From Salinicola peritrichatus (GTDB lineage Bacteria; Pseudomonadota; Gammaproteobacteria; Pseudomonadales; Halomonadaceae), in contig NZ_PZJU01000009.1 in the NCBI RefSeq assembly GCF_003206715.1, forward strand, positions 1 to 46,716: a stretch of DNA of 46,716 nucleotides. Reading direction: 5' to 3'. Of this stretch, positions 40,111 to 46,716 are shown in pieces. The number at the start of each line of letters is the position of its first letter. Positions within the stretch are counted from its first letter, which is position 1. Under the pieces are notes generated by a model. It worked only from the letters and a program-made list of their open reading frames with translations. It made no database searches and had not been told where the DNA came from. Both the position numbers and the translations under genes were made by a program.

Positions 40111-41103
40111 ATGCTGGATGAGTGGCTCACGCTGGCGCTTGTCGATGACGACGACCCGGGCAGGGAACGCGAAGGACGCCTGCCCGGTGGCCGCTATCGC
40201 GTGCTTGGCGCCGGGATCCTCGAACTGATACCGGACACGCCCGCCCCCGGCGCGCGCAGCGTCGTGATCTCCGCCGGCATTCACGGCAACGAAACGGCAC
40301 CGATCGAACTGCTCGGCGAGTTGTTGGCCGCGCTCGAGGCCGGCCGCCTGCATGTCAAGGCGCCGATGCTGGTCATTCTCGGCAATCTCCCCGCGATCCG
40401 CGCCCAGACCCGGTTCATCTCGACCAACCTCAACCGCCTGTTCCGGCGTGACCTGGCCCAGAGCGGCGACGAGCCAGAGCGGGCCCGTGAGCTGATGCGC
40501 GCCGTCGACGGTTTCTTCGCCCGGCATCCCGAGCGGCGCCTGCATCTCGACATGCATACCGCGATTCGCGACAGCCGATATCCGCGCTTCGCGGTGGTGC
40601 CCTATACCGAGACCCAACCGGCGTCGCGCTGGCAGGATCTGGCGGCGGCGGAGCTACAGGCGGTGCTGCTTCAGCATCAGCACAGCTGGACCTTCTCGCA
40701 CTATTCGCGTCACTATCATGCCGCCGAGGCCTACACACTCGAGCTGGGCAAGGTACGTCCCTTCGGCGCCAACGATCTCGAGGCCCTCTCGGGCATGCGC
40801 GACTGGCTGGCGGCACTGGCCGAGGGGCGCGAACGCCCCGCCGGCGCGACGAGCGAGCTGCGTTTCTTCGCGGTCGCGTTCGAGCTGATGCGCAAGAGCG
40901 AGGCGTTCCGCCTCGGTTTTGCCGAGGACGTGGCCAACTTCACGGAATTTCCGGTCGGCACGCGACTGGCGGAAGATGGCGAGGCCGGCGAGTTCGTGGT
41001 CGATACGGCGCCGTTGGCGGTGGTGTTCCCCAATGCCCGCGTCGAATTGAACGCTCGCGCGGCACTGCTGGTCAGACCCTGCGATCCACCGGCGTCGCCC
41101 TGA
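40111..41103 (+). CDS. astE: Succinylglutamate desuccinylase
   Basis: Zinc deacylase of 330 aa, last enzyme of the arginine succinyltransferase pathway (succinylglutamate to glutamate plus succinate). The zinc motif HGNETAP, NLNRLFRR and the second histidine in LHLDMHTAIRD are present, and the N-terminus MLDEWLTLALVDDDDPG aligns with E. coli AstE. The ATG at 40111 is chosen on that basis; an in-frame ATG at 40072 is possible, and neither has a good ribosome site. The other ast genes are absent here, but an arginine/ornithine-type ABC transporter follows. Confidence 0.88.
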   Translation: MLDEWLTLALVDDDDPGREREGRLPGGRYRVLGAGILELIPDTPAPGARSVVISAGIHGNETAPIELLGELLAALEAGRLHVKAPMLVILGNLPAIRAQTRFISTNLNRLFRRDLAQSGDEPERARELMRAVDGFFARHPERRLHLDMHTAIRDSRYPRFAVVPYTETQPASRWQDLAAAELQAVLLQHQHSWTFSHYSRHYHAAEAYTLELGKVRPFGANDLEALSGMRDWLAALAEGRERPAGATSELRFFAVAFELMRKSEAFRLGFAEDVANFTEFPVGTRLAEDGEAGEFVVDTAPLAVVFPNARVELNARAALLVRPCDPPASP

Positions 41104-41155
41104 GCGTTGTTCGCCGGTTTCCAACAACGACAATGTCTTTCAGGAGTTTTCTTCC

Positions 41156-41236
41156 ATGAACAACGAGTTAGTCGCATTTCACCGACACGGGGCAACACGG
41201 CTCGGCGCCTTGGGGCGTGGGTTGTCTGGAACCTGA
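41156..41236 (+). CDS. Possible 26-residue leader peptide
   Basis: A short frame beginning MNNELVAFHRHGATRL and ending LSGT has AGGAG ten bases before its ATG, in the 264-base gap before the ABC transporter ATPase gene. No attenuator hairpin is obvious, and the peptide is not rich in one amino acid, although it holds two histidines. It may be chance; it is recorded because the ribosome site is good. Confidence 0.25.
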   Translation: MNNELVAFHRHGATRLGALGRGLSGT

Positions 41237-41248
41237 CGCCGAAACTGC

Positions 41249-41254
41249 TAGAAT
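41249..41254 (+). promoter_or_regulatory. Candidate -10 box upstream of the ABC transporter operon
   Basis: TAGAAT in the context GCTAGAATCGCCGC. The same hexamer lies upstream of the Tat hydrolase (4994) and of the GNAT-nitrilase gene (11309). No good -35 is at normal spacing; TTGTCT is 21 bases upstream. Confidence 0.35.
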
Positions 41255-41367
41255 CGCCGCATTTTTCGCCGGGGAGTCGGCAAGGCCAGTGCCATCGCCA
41301 ATGGCAGGTCGGGCCGTTCAAATGCCGCATCGCTTCCCGTCAGCCAACCCACTCGGTGGACACCATC

Positions 41368-42138
41368 ATGGCCGCGACCCCCATTCCCCTGGAAGCGCGA
41401 GGCATCAAGAAGCGCTTCGGCAATCACGAGGTGCTCAAGGGGCTCTCTCTCGAAGCCCACAAGGGCGACGTCATTACCCTGATCGGGGCATCCGGTTCGG
41501 GAAAAAGTACCTTCCTGCGCTGCATGAATCTGCTGGAACAGCCCGACGAGGGCGAACTGATCGTGCATAACGAAGCGATCCATTTCCGCGCCACCAAACA
41601 TGGCCGCGAACCGGCGGACTGGAAGCAGGTCGAGCGGATCCGCGCCAAGCTGTCGATGGTGTTCCAGAACTTCAATCTCTGGTCGCACATGACGCTGCTC
41701 GAGAACGTCATCGAGGCACCGGTTCACGTGCTCGGCAAACCCAAGAAACAGGCAGTCGACGAGGCGCGCGCCCTGCTCGACCGTGTCGGTCTGCTGGAGC
41801 GCGCCGACTATTACCCGACCCAGATGTCCGGCGGCCAGCAACAACGCGGTGCCATCGCCCGCGCGCTGGCGATGGACCCCGAGGTGATGCTGTTCGACGA
41901 GCCGACCTCGGCGCTCGACCCGGAACTGGTCGGCGACGTGCTCAAGGTCATGCGTGGACTCGCCGAGGAAGGCCGCACCATGATCCTGGTCACCCACGAG
42001 ATCGCCTTCGCCCGGGATGTCTCCAGTCAGGTGATCTACCTGCACCAGGGCGTGGCCGAAGAGTCCGGCCCCCCGGCCGAAGTGCTCGACAACCCGCGCT
42101 CCGAGCGCCTGCGCCAGTTCCTGGCGCCCAAGCACTGA
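41368..42138 (+). CDS. Polar amino-acid ABC transporter ATP-binding protein (HisP/AotP-like)
   Basis: ATPase of 256 aa. Walker A is GASGSGKST, the Q-loop VFQNFNLW, the signature [14 protein letters not shown], Walker [13 protein letters not shown] and the H-loop VTHEIAF. The insertion [16 protein letters not shown] is typical of histidine/arginine/ornithine-type ATPases. It leads the operon ATPase-permease-permease-binding protein-deacylase. The frame is open 87 codons upstream, but homology starts at the ATG at 41368. The AstE neighbours favour arginine, ornithine or an N-acylated amino acid as substrate. Confidence 0.93.
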   Translation: MAATPIPLEARGIKKRFGNHEVLKGLSLEAHKGDVITLIGASGSGKSTFLRCMNLLEQPDEGELIVHNEAIHFRATKHGREPADWKQVERIRAKLSMVFQNFNLWSHMTLLENVIEAPVHVLGKPKKQAVDEARALLDRVGLLERADYYPTQMSGGQQQRGAIARALAMDPEVMLFDEPTSALDPELVGDVLKVMRGLAEEGRTMILVTHEIAFARDVSSQVIYLHQGVAEESGPPAEVLDNPRSERLRQFLAPKH

Positions 42139-42148
42139 GGCGGACATC

Positions 42149-42865
42149 ATGATCGATCTGCAAGGCTACGGCCCCCGCCTGCTCGACGGGGCGCTGGTCA
42201 CCTTCGAACTGGCCGTGCTGTCGTTGATTCTGGCGGTCATCCTGGGGCTGCTGACCGCCAGTGCCAAGCTGTCGCGCAACCGTTTCGTGCATGGCATCGG
42301 TACGCTCTACACCACACTGATTCGTGGCGTGCCGGATCTGGTGCTGATGATGCTGCTGTTCTACGGCGGCCAGATCGGCATCAACATGCTCACCGATCAG
42401 CTCTATTACGCTTTCGACATCGACATTTTCATCAACGTCAATGCCTTCGTCGCCGGCGTGATCACCATCGGCCTGATCTTCGGCGCCTACATGGGCGAAA
42501 CCTTCCGCGGCGCCTTCCAGGCGGTGGAAGAGGGCCAGATGGAAGCGGCCCGGGCCTACGGCATGAGCGGTTGGCTGGCATTCCGGCGCGTGCGCTTTCC
42601 GCTGATGATGCGCCATGCCCTGCCCGGTATCGGCAACAACTGGATGGTGCTGCTGAAGACCACCGCGCTGGTCTCGATCATCGGCCTGACCGATATGGTC
42701 CGGGTAGCCGCCGAAGCGACCAAGGCGACCCACGAGCCCTTTCTGTTCATGCTGCCGGTGGCGGTGATCTACCTGCTGATCGCCACCCTTTCCGAATGGG
42801 GCTTCGCCAGGTTGACCAAGCGCTATAACGTCGGTTTCGGGGAGTCCAGCGAATGGAACAATTGA
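42149..42865 (+). CDS. ABC transporter permease (HisQ/AotQ-like)
   Basis: Permease of 238 aa with five helices. The amino-acid permease signature YMGETFRGAFQAVEEGQMEAARAYG is the EAA loop that docks on the ATPase. It starts 10 bases after the ATPase stop, and its end overlaps the next permease start by 13 bases, a sign of translational coupling. It is the HisQ-type half of the heterodimeric channel. Confidence 0.92.
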   Translation: MIDLQGYGPRLLDGALVTFELAVLSLILAVILGLLTASAKLSRNRFVHGIGTLYTTLIRGVPDLVLMMLLFYGGQIGINMLTDQLYYAFDIDIFINVNAFVAGVITIGLIFGAYMGETFRGAFQAVEEGQMEAARAYGMSGWLAFRRVRFPLMMRHALPGIGNNWMVLLKTTALVSIIGLTDMVRVAAEATKATHEPFLFMLPVAVIYLLIATLSEWGFARLTKRYNVGFGESSEWNN

Positions 42866-43584
42866 ATAGCTGGTTTACCGCACTGCTGTCCGGTAACGCG
42901 ATCTTCACCGCCAATACCCTGGGCTTTTACTGGAACGGACTGGTCACCACCATTCAACTGGTCTTTCTGTCGCTGCTGATCGGGGTGATCCTGGCAGTCC
43001 CGCTGGCGATCGGCCGGGGTTCCAAGCGGCGTTGGATCAAGCTGCCGATCTACGCCTACACCTACGTCTTCCGCGGCACGCCGCTGCTGATCCAGCTCTA
43101 CCTGGTCTACTACGGCGTGGTGTTCTTCGACGGCATCCAGGACAGCATCTTCTGGGTGGTGTTCAAACAGGCGTTCTTCCCGGCGCTGATCGCGTTCACG
43201 CTCAACACCGCGGCCTACACCACCGAGATCTTTCACGGCGCGATCAAGAATACCGCCAAGGGCGAAATCGAGGCGGCCCGTGCCTACGGCATGTCGCGCA
43301 GGCTGATGATGCGTCGCATCATTCTGCCCAGCGCCTTCCGTCGCGCGCTGCCGGCCTATGGTAACGAAGTGATATTCATGCTGCATGCCAGCGCGGTCGC
43401 CAGCGTCGTCACGATCATGGACCTGACCGGTGCGGCCTACTATGTCTACGCCCGTTTCTACGCGCCGTTCCAGGCCTTCATCTTCGTCGCGCTGATCTAT
43501 CTGTGCCTGACGTTCGGCATCATGTTCGTCTTCCGCAAACTGGAAAAGCGCTTGCTGGCGCACCTGCGTCCTCGCGGGGCCTGA
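42853..43584 (+). CDS. ABC transporter permease (HisM/AotM-like)
   Basis: Permease of 243 aa and second channel subunit. The EAA loop reads TTEIFHGAIKNTAKGEIEAA followed by RAYGMS, and the N-terminal motif TYVFRGTPLLIQLYLVYYG is typical of HisM-like subunits. GGAG precedes its ATG inside the end of the previous gene. The binding-protein gene follows after 50 bases. Confidence 0.92.
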   Translation: MEQLNSWFTALLSGNAIFTANTLGFYWNGLVTTIQLVFLSLLIGVILAVPLAIGRGSKRRWIKLPIYAYTYVFRGTPLLIQLYLVYYGVVFFDGIQDSIFWVVFKQAFFPALIAFTLNTAAYTTEIFHGAIKNTAKGEIEAARAYGMSRRLMMRRIILPSAFRRALPAYGNEVIFMLHASAVASVVTIMDLTGAAYYVYARFYAPFQAFIFVALIYLCLTFGIMFVFRKLEKRLLAHLRPRGA

Positions 43585-43634
43585 TCGTCACCCGGACCGA
43601 CCGTCACAATCAAACCATCATAACGAGAGTCATC

Positions 43635-44459
43635 ATGAATAAATGGATCACCAGCGCCCTGTTCGTCGGCGCCCTTTTCATAGGCCAAGTCTCCAGCCAG
43701 GCCATGGCCCAGGACCAGAACACGATTCGTCTGGGTATCGACGTGCCCTACGAGCCGTTCGTCGTGCGCAACGCGGAGGGCGATCTCGAAGGTTTCGAAA
43801 TCGATCTCGGCAACGAGCTGTGCGCCCGCGCCAATCTCGAGTGCGACTGGGTCGAGCAGAGCTGGGATGGCATCATCCCTGGCCTGCTGTCACGCAAGTA
43901 CGACGCCATTCTGTCGTCGATGGCGATCACCCCCGAGCGCGAGCGGCAGGTGCTGTTCTCGCTGCCCTACTACAACACGCCGAGCGTGTGGATCACCGCC
44001 CGCGACCGCGATATCGACATCGACGACAAGGATTCGCTGAAAGGGCTCTCCGTCGGCGTGCAGCGCGGCACCATTCGTGACGTCTACGTCACCCAGGAGT
44101 ACGGCGACGTGCTCGACATCCACCGTTACGGCTCTTCCCAGGAGGTAGTCAACGACCTCAAGGCAGGCCGACTCGACCTGACCTTCGAAGACTTCCCGAT
44201 CGCCAATGATGCGATCGACTTCCGCGGCGACGACAGCCCGTACAAGCAACTGGGCGAAAGCATCAAGACGCCGACGTCGATCTTCGGCGAAGGCGCCGCC
44301 ATGGCCTTCCGCAAGCGCGATCGCGATCTGGCCGAGACCTTCGACAAGGCGATCTGCGAAGTCTACGCCGACGGCACTTTCGACAAGCTGATGAACCAGT
44401 ATTTCGACTACGACCTGTCGGTGCCGCCGAGCGCTGCCGACTGCGAGAAATTCGAATAA
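43635..44459 (+). CDS. Polar amino-acid-binding periplasmic protein 1 (HisJ/AotJ-like)
   Basis: Binding protein of 274 aa. A signal peptide ends at QAMAQDQ. Family segments are LGIDVPYEPFVVRNAEGDLE, GFEIDLGNELC and QSWDGIIPGLLSRKYDAILS. Two nearby cysteines (LCARANLEC) match the disulfide of the lysine/arginine/ornithine-binding proteins. It ends SAADCEKFE, longer than its paralogue at 45800. Terminal ABC component of the operon. Confidence 0.93.
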   Translation: MNKWITSALFVGALFIGQVSSQAMAQDQNTIRLGIDVPYEPFVVRNAEGDLEGFEIDLGNELCARANLECDWVEQSWDGIIPGLLSRKYDAILSSMAITPERERQVLFSLPYYNTPSVWITARDRDIDIDDKDSLKGLSVGVQRGTIRDVYVTQEYGDVLDIHRYGSSQEVVNDLKAGRLDLTFEDFPIANDAIDFRGDDSPYKQLGESIKTPTSIFGEGAAMAFRKRDRDLAETFDKAICEVYADGTFDKLMNQYFDYDLSVPPSAADCEKFE

Positions 44460-44478
44460 GCCCACTCGAGGAAGCGTC

Positions 44479-45609
44479 GTGGAGCACCAGAAACAGCCGC
44501 TGATCAGCCCGGTGCCGGGCACCGAGCGCCATATCGACAGCTTTCACTTCGGTCCCGCCGATGCCGAGCGTCATGTCTATGTCCAGGGCGCGCTGCACGC
44601 CGACGAGTTGCCCGGCATGCTGGTCGCCTGGATCCTGAAGCAGCGCCTGGCGGAACTGGAGCGCCAGGGGCGACTCGCGTGCCGAGTCACCGTGGTGCCG
44701 GTGGCCAACCCGATCGGGCTCGACCAGCAACTGATGGACACGCCGCTGGGCCGCTACGATTTCGAGAGCCTGACCAACTTCAATCGTCGCTATGCAAGCG
44801 TCGCCGACATCGTGGCCGATGAGTTGGAACAGGCATTGAGCAGCGACGTCGCCCACAACCGCAATATGATCCGCGATCGCTTCGCGGCCGCGCTGGACGC
44901 GGCTCTCATGAAAACAGGGCCAACCACCACGCTGGAGTCACTGCGGCTCACGCTGCAGCGTCTGGCCTGCCGCGCCGATTTCGTACTCGACCTGCACTGC
45001 GATTTCGATGCCGTCGAGCATCTCTATACCACGCCGGCGGCCTGGCCGGTGTTCGAACCGCTGGCCCGCTACTTCGGCGCCAAGGCCAGCATGCTGGCCA
45101 CCGACTCCGGCGGCCAGTCATTCGACGAATGCTTCACGCTGGTGTGGGAGACGCTGCGTCAGCAGTTCGGCGAACGTTTTCCGGTCGATTACGGCTGCCA
45201 GTCGATAACGCTGGAACTGCGTGGCCAGCAGGACGTCGATCACGATCTGGCCGGCCGCGACGCCCAGGCGATTCTCGACTGGATGACGCACCTCGGGCTG
45301 ATCGCCGGCGAGGCGCCAGCGCTACCCGAACTGGCCTATCCGCCCACCGAGCTGGCGGCGATGGACTTCCTGTATGCGCCGATCGGCGGGCTGCTGGTGT
45401 TCCACCTGGAACCCGGTGTCGAGGTCGAGGCCGGCCAGCTGATCGCCGAGATCATCGACCCGCTCACTGACCGCGTCGAACCGGTACGCGCCGCGCAAGC
45501 GGGCATGTTCTATGCCCGCAGCCAGCGCCGCATGGCCACTGCAGGGATGATCGTCGCCGATATCGCTGGCCACGAGAGTCATCGCAGCGGCTATCTGCTG
45601 GCACCATGA
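44479..45609 (+). CDS. Succinylglutamate desuccinylase/aspartoacylase family deacylase
   Basis: Zinc-dependent deacylase of 376 aa. Zinc residues are in QGALHADELPG (His-x-x-Glu) and VLDLHCDFDAVEH (His), the pattern of the COG3608 group. A C-terminal beta-rich extension contains LEPGVEVEAGQLIAEIIDPL, a lipoyl-like hairpin typical of this group. GTG start with a GAGGAAG site, 19 bases after the binding-protein gene. Together with astE it flanks the ABC transporter, so the imported compound may be an N-acylated amino acid that is deacylated inside the cell. The true substrate is not identified. Confidence 0.88.
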   Translation: MEHQKQPLISPVPGTERHIDSFHFGPADAERHVYVQGALHADELPGMLVAWILKQRLAELERQGRLACRVTVVPVANPIGLDQQLMDTPLGRYDFESLTNFNRRYASVADIVADELEQALSSDVAHNRNMIRDRFAAALDAALMKTGPTTTLESLRLTLQRLACRADFVLDLHCDFDAVEHLYTTPAAWPVFEPLARYFGAKASMLATDSGGQSFDECFTLVWETLRQQFGERFPVDYGCQSITLELRGQQDVDHDLAGRDAQAILDWMTHLGLIAGEAPALPELAYPPTELAAMDFLYAPIGGLLVFHLEPGVEVEAGQLIAEIIDPLTDRVEPVRAAQAGMFYARSQRRMATAGMIVADIAGHESHRSGYLLAP

Positions 45610-45611
45610 GC

Positions 45612-45639
45612 CGATTTCCGTATACGTACACGGAAATCG
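45612..45639. repeat. Perfect 10-bp palindrome after the deacylase stop
   Basis: CGATTTCCGT (45612-45621) and ACGGAAATCG (45630-45639) are perfectly inverted around ATACGTAC, which itself contains TACGTA. It starts three bases after the stop codon. No U-tract follows, so it is either a processing or stability hairpin or an operator for the next gene. Confidence 0.6.
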
Positions 45640-45799
45640 TCATGGCGTTGAAACTGGGTGATATCCAATCGTGTAAGCATTCGTTATGCTGCGATGGTCG
45701 CCCATCGAATGTCCTGGACGTCTCGCCGCTCACGAGGCGGCATTCACCGGGATCGAGTCGCAACACAAGAACATACGCATCACGAGAGAGACGCGATCT

Positions 45800-46570
45800 A
45801 TGAAGAAACTGCTGACTACCAGCCTGCTCGGCGCCGCGCTGATCGCCGGCGTCGCCCAGGCCCAGGACACCGAACATCTGCGTTTCGGCGTCGACGTACC
45901 CTACGAGCCGATGGAGTACCGCACGCCGGACGGCGAGCTGACCGGCTTCGACATCGAACTGGGTAACGCCCTGTGCGAGCAGATCAACGCCGACTGCGAA
46001 TGGGTCGTGCAGGCTTGGGACGGCATCATTCCCGGGCTGCTGGCGCGCAAGTACGACGCCATCATGTCGTCGATGACGATCAACGACGAGCGTCGCCAGA
46101 CCGTGCTCTTCTCCGATCCGTACATCAAGCCGCCGTCCGCCTGGTTCGCCGCCGCCGACAGCGGTATCGATGCGGTCTATCCCGAAACGCTGAAAGGCAA
46201 GACCATCGGTGTACAGCGCGGCACGCTGCAGGACAACTACGTCACCGACATGTATGGCGACGTGGCCGATATCAGCCGCTACACCACCGCCGACGACCTG
46301 GTGCTGGACATGGATGCCGGCCGCGTCGACATCGCCTTCCTCGACTTCCCCGTCGGCAAGTCCACCCTGCTCGACAGCGAAGATGGCGACTACGTCACCG
46401 TCGGCGACATGATCAGCGAGCCGGAGAAGTACTTCGGCGAAGGCTTCGGCATCGCCTTCCGTCCGCGCGACGAGGAACTCGCCGGGCGCTTCAACGAGGC
46501 GCTGGCGACGCTGAAGGAAAACGGCACCTACGACGAGATCTACGCCAAGTACTTCAAGACTCAGCAGTAA
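45800..46570 (+). CDS. Polar amino-acid-binding periplasmic protein 2
   Basis: Binding protein of 256 aa, clearly paralogous to the one at 43635: it shares DVPYEPMEYRTPDGELTGFD, QAWDGIIPGLLARKYDAIMS and the Cys pair LCEQINADC. A signal peptide ends at VAQAQD. It is separated from the deacylase by 190 bases that include the palindrome, so it probably has its own promoter. A second binding protein for the same channel, with a different ligand, is the likely role. Confidence 0.93.
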   Translation: MKKLLTTSLLGAALIAGVAQAQDTEHLRFGVDVPYEPMEYRTPDGELTGFDIELGNALCEQINADCEWVVQAWDGIIPGLLARKYDAIMSSMTINDERRQTVLFSDPYIKPPSAWFAAADSGIDAVYPETLKGKTIGVQRGTLQDNYVTDMYGDVADISRYTTADDLVLDMDAGRVDIAFLDFPVGKSTLLDSEDGDYVTVGDMISEPEKYFGEGFGIAFRPRDEELAGRFNEALATLKENGTYDEIYAKYFKTQQ

Positions 46571-46614
46571 ACGCTGACGTCGGGCGGGCGCATCGGCGTC
46601 CCGCGACACGAACG

Positions 46615-46643
46615 AGCCCCGGACCGCGCAACGGATCGGGGCT
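46615..46643. terminator. Intrinsic terminator-like hairpin
   Basis: AGCCCCG (46615-46621) pairs with CGGGGCT (46637-46643), and an inner CCG/CGG lengthens the stem around CGCAA. The run after it (TCGTCTTGTCTT) is only partly T-rich. It sits 45 bases after the last binding-protein stop. Confidence 0.6.
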
Positions 46644-46672
46644 TCGTCTTGTCTTGCCGGCAAGAGCGAAAC

Positions 46673-46716
46673 TCAGGCGGTTGCAGCGCTCTCCCGCGCC
46701 TCTAGTGTGGTGTTTT
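46673..46716 (-). CDS. Possible C-terminal end of a truncated gene
   Basis: A minus-strand frame running off the window edge ends NTTLEARESAATA plus TGA. Its position behind a terminator between convergent genes suits a real gene end, but 14 codons are too few to assign a family. Confidence 0.25.
   Translation of the reverse strand, partial: NTTLEARESAATA

Overview
The window looks like chromosomal DNA from a free-living, GC-rich, heterotrophic gammaproteobacterium. The gene families fit a halotolerant Halomonadaceae member (Halomonas, Salinicola or Chromohalobacter type), but this is inferred from gene content and no marker gene settles it. No rRNA, tRNA, CRISPR array, transposase, integrase or prophage gene was found. 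Most of the DNA is ordinary high-GC metabolic sequence. Two stretches stand out: a lower-GC four-gene operon at about 22.6-27.9 kb and a scar of broken genes at about 13.75-15.4 kb.

Layout. 0.1-13.7 kb: cysJ, a glutathione S-transferase, two NAD(P)-binding oxidoreductases, a Tat-exported alpha/beta hydrolase, an MFS transporter fused head to head with a LysR gene that has lost its start, a YgjV-like membrane protein, a dienelactone hydrolase, a divergent luciferase-like monooxygenase/flavin reductase pair, a GNAT-nitrilase fusion and mtfA. 13.75-15.4 kb: a VOC-like gene remnant, a perfect extragenic palindrome, a twice-frameshifted gene, and a yciI gene whose N- and C-terminal parts lie on opposite sides of a ParE/RelE-type toxin-antitoxin module. 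15.6-22.5 kb: ltaE, a small secreted protein, a LysR gene, a lone betaine/choline-type binding protein behind a structured leader, and a LysR gene divergent from a haloacetate-dehalogenase-like hydrolase plus a tartrate/D-malate dehydrogenase.

22.6-27.9 kb (minus strand): one tightly packed operon with a small PstS-like periplasmic protein, an outer-membrane beta-barrel, a membrane sensor with PAS-GGDEF-EAL domains, and a LuxI-superfamily acyltransferase of the PEP-CTERM/exosortase-associated type. No exosortase is nearby. This is the best candidate for an undescribed system: an envelope sensing and c-di-GMP unit joined to a possible acyl-signal synthase.

28.3-39.7 kb: a sugar-acid catabolic region. 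Transporter genes tctC-tctB-tctA are followed by an enolase-superfamily dehydratase, a DHDPS-family lyase and an FMN alpha-hydroxy-acid oxidase. Next come a GntR/FCD regulator, an IlvD/Edd-family dehydratase, a lipocalin and a Tat-exported SMP-30 lactonase. A shared 13-bp motif upstream of tctC and of the dehydratase suggests one regulon. 40.1-46.6 kb: astE, a polar amino-acid ABC transporter (ATPase, two permeases, binding protein), a second AstE/AspA-like deacylase and a second binding protein.

Three dispersed copies (30.5, 37.7 and 39.9 kb) of a 140-150 bp imperfect palindrome are the most striking non-coding signal. Their terminal and internal stems differ in sequence but stay paired in each copy, which suggests selection on structure.
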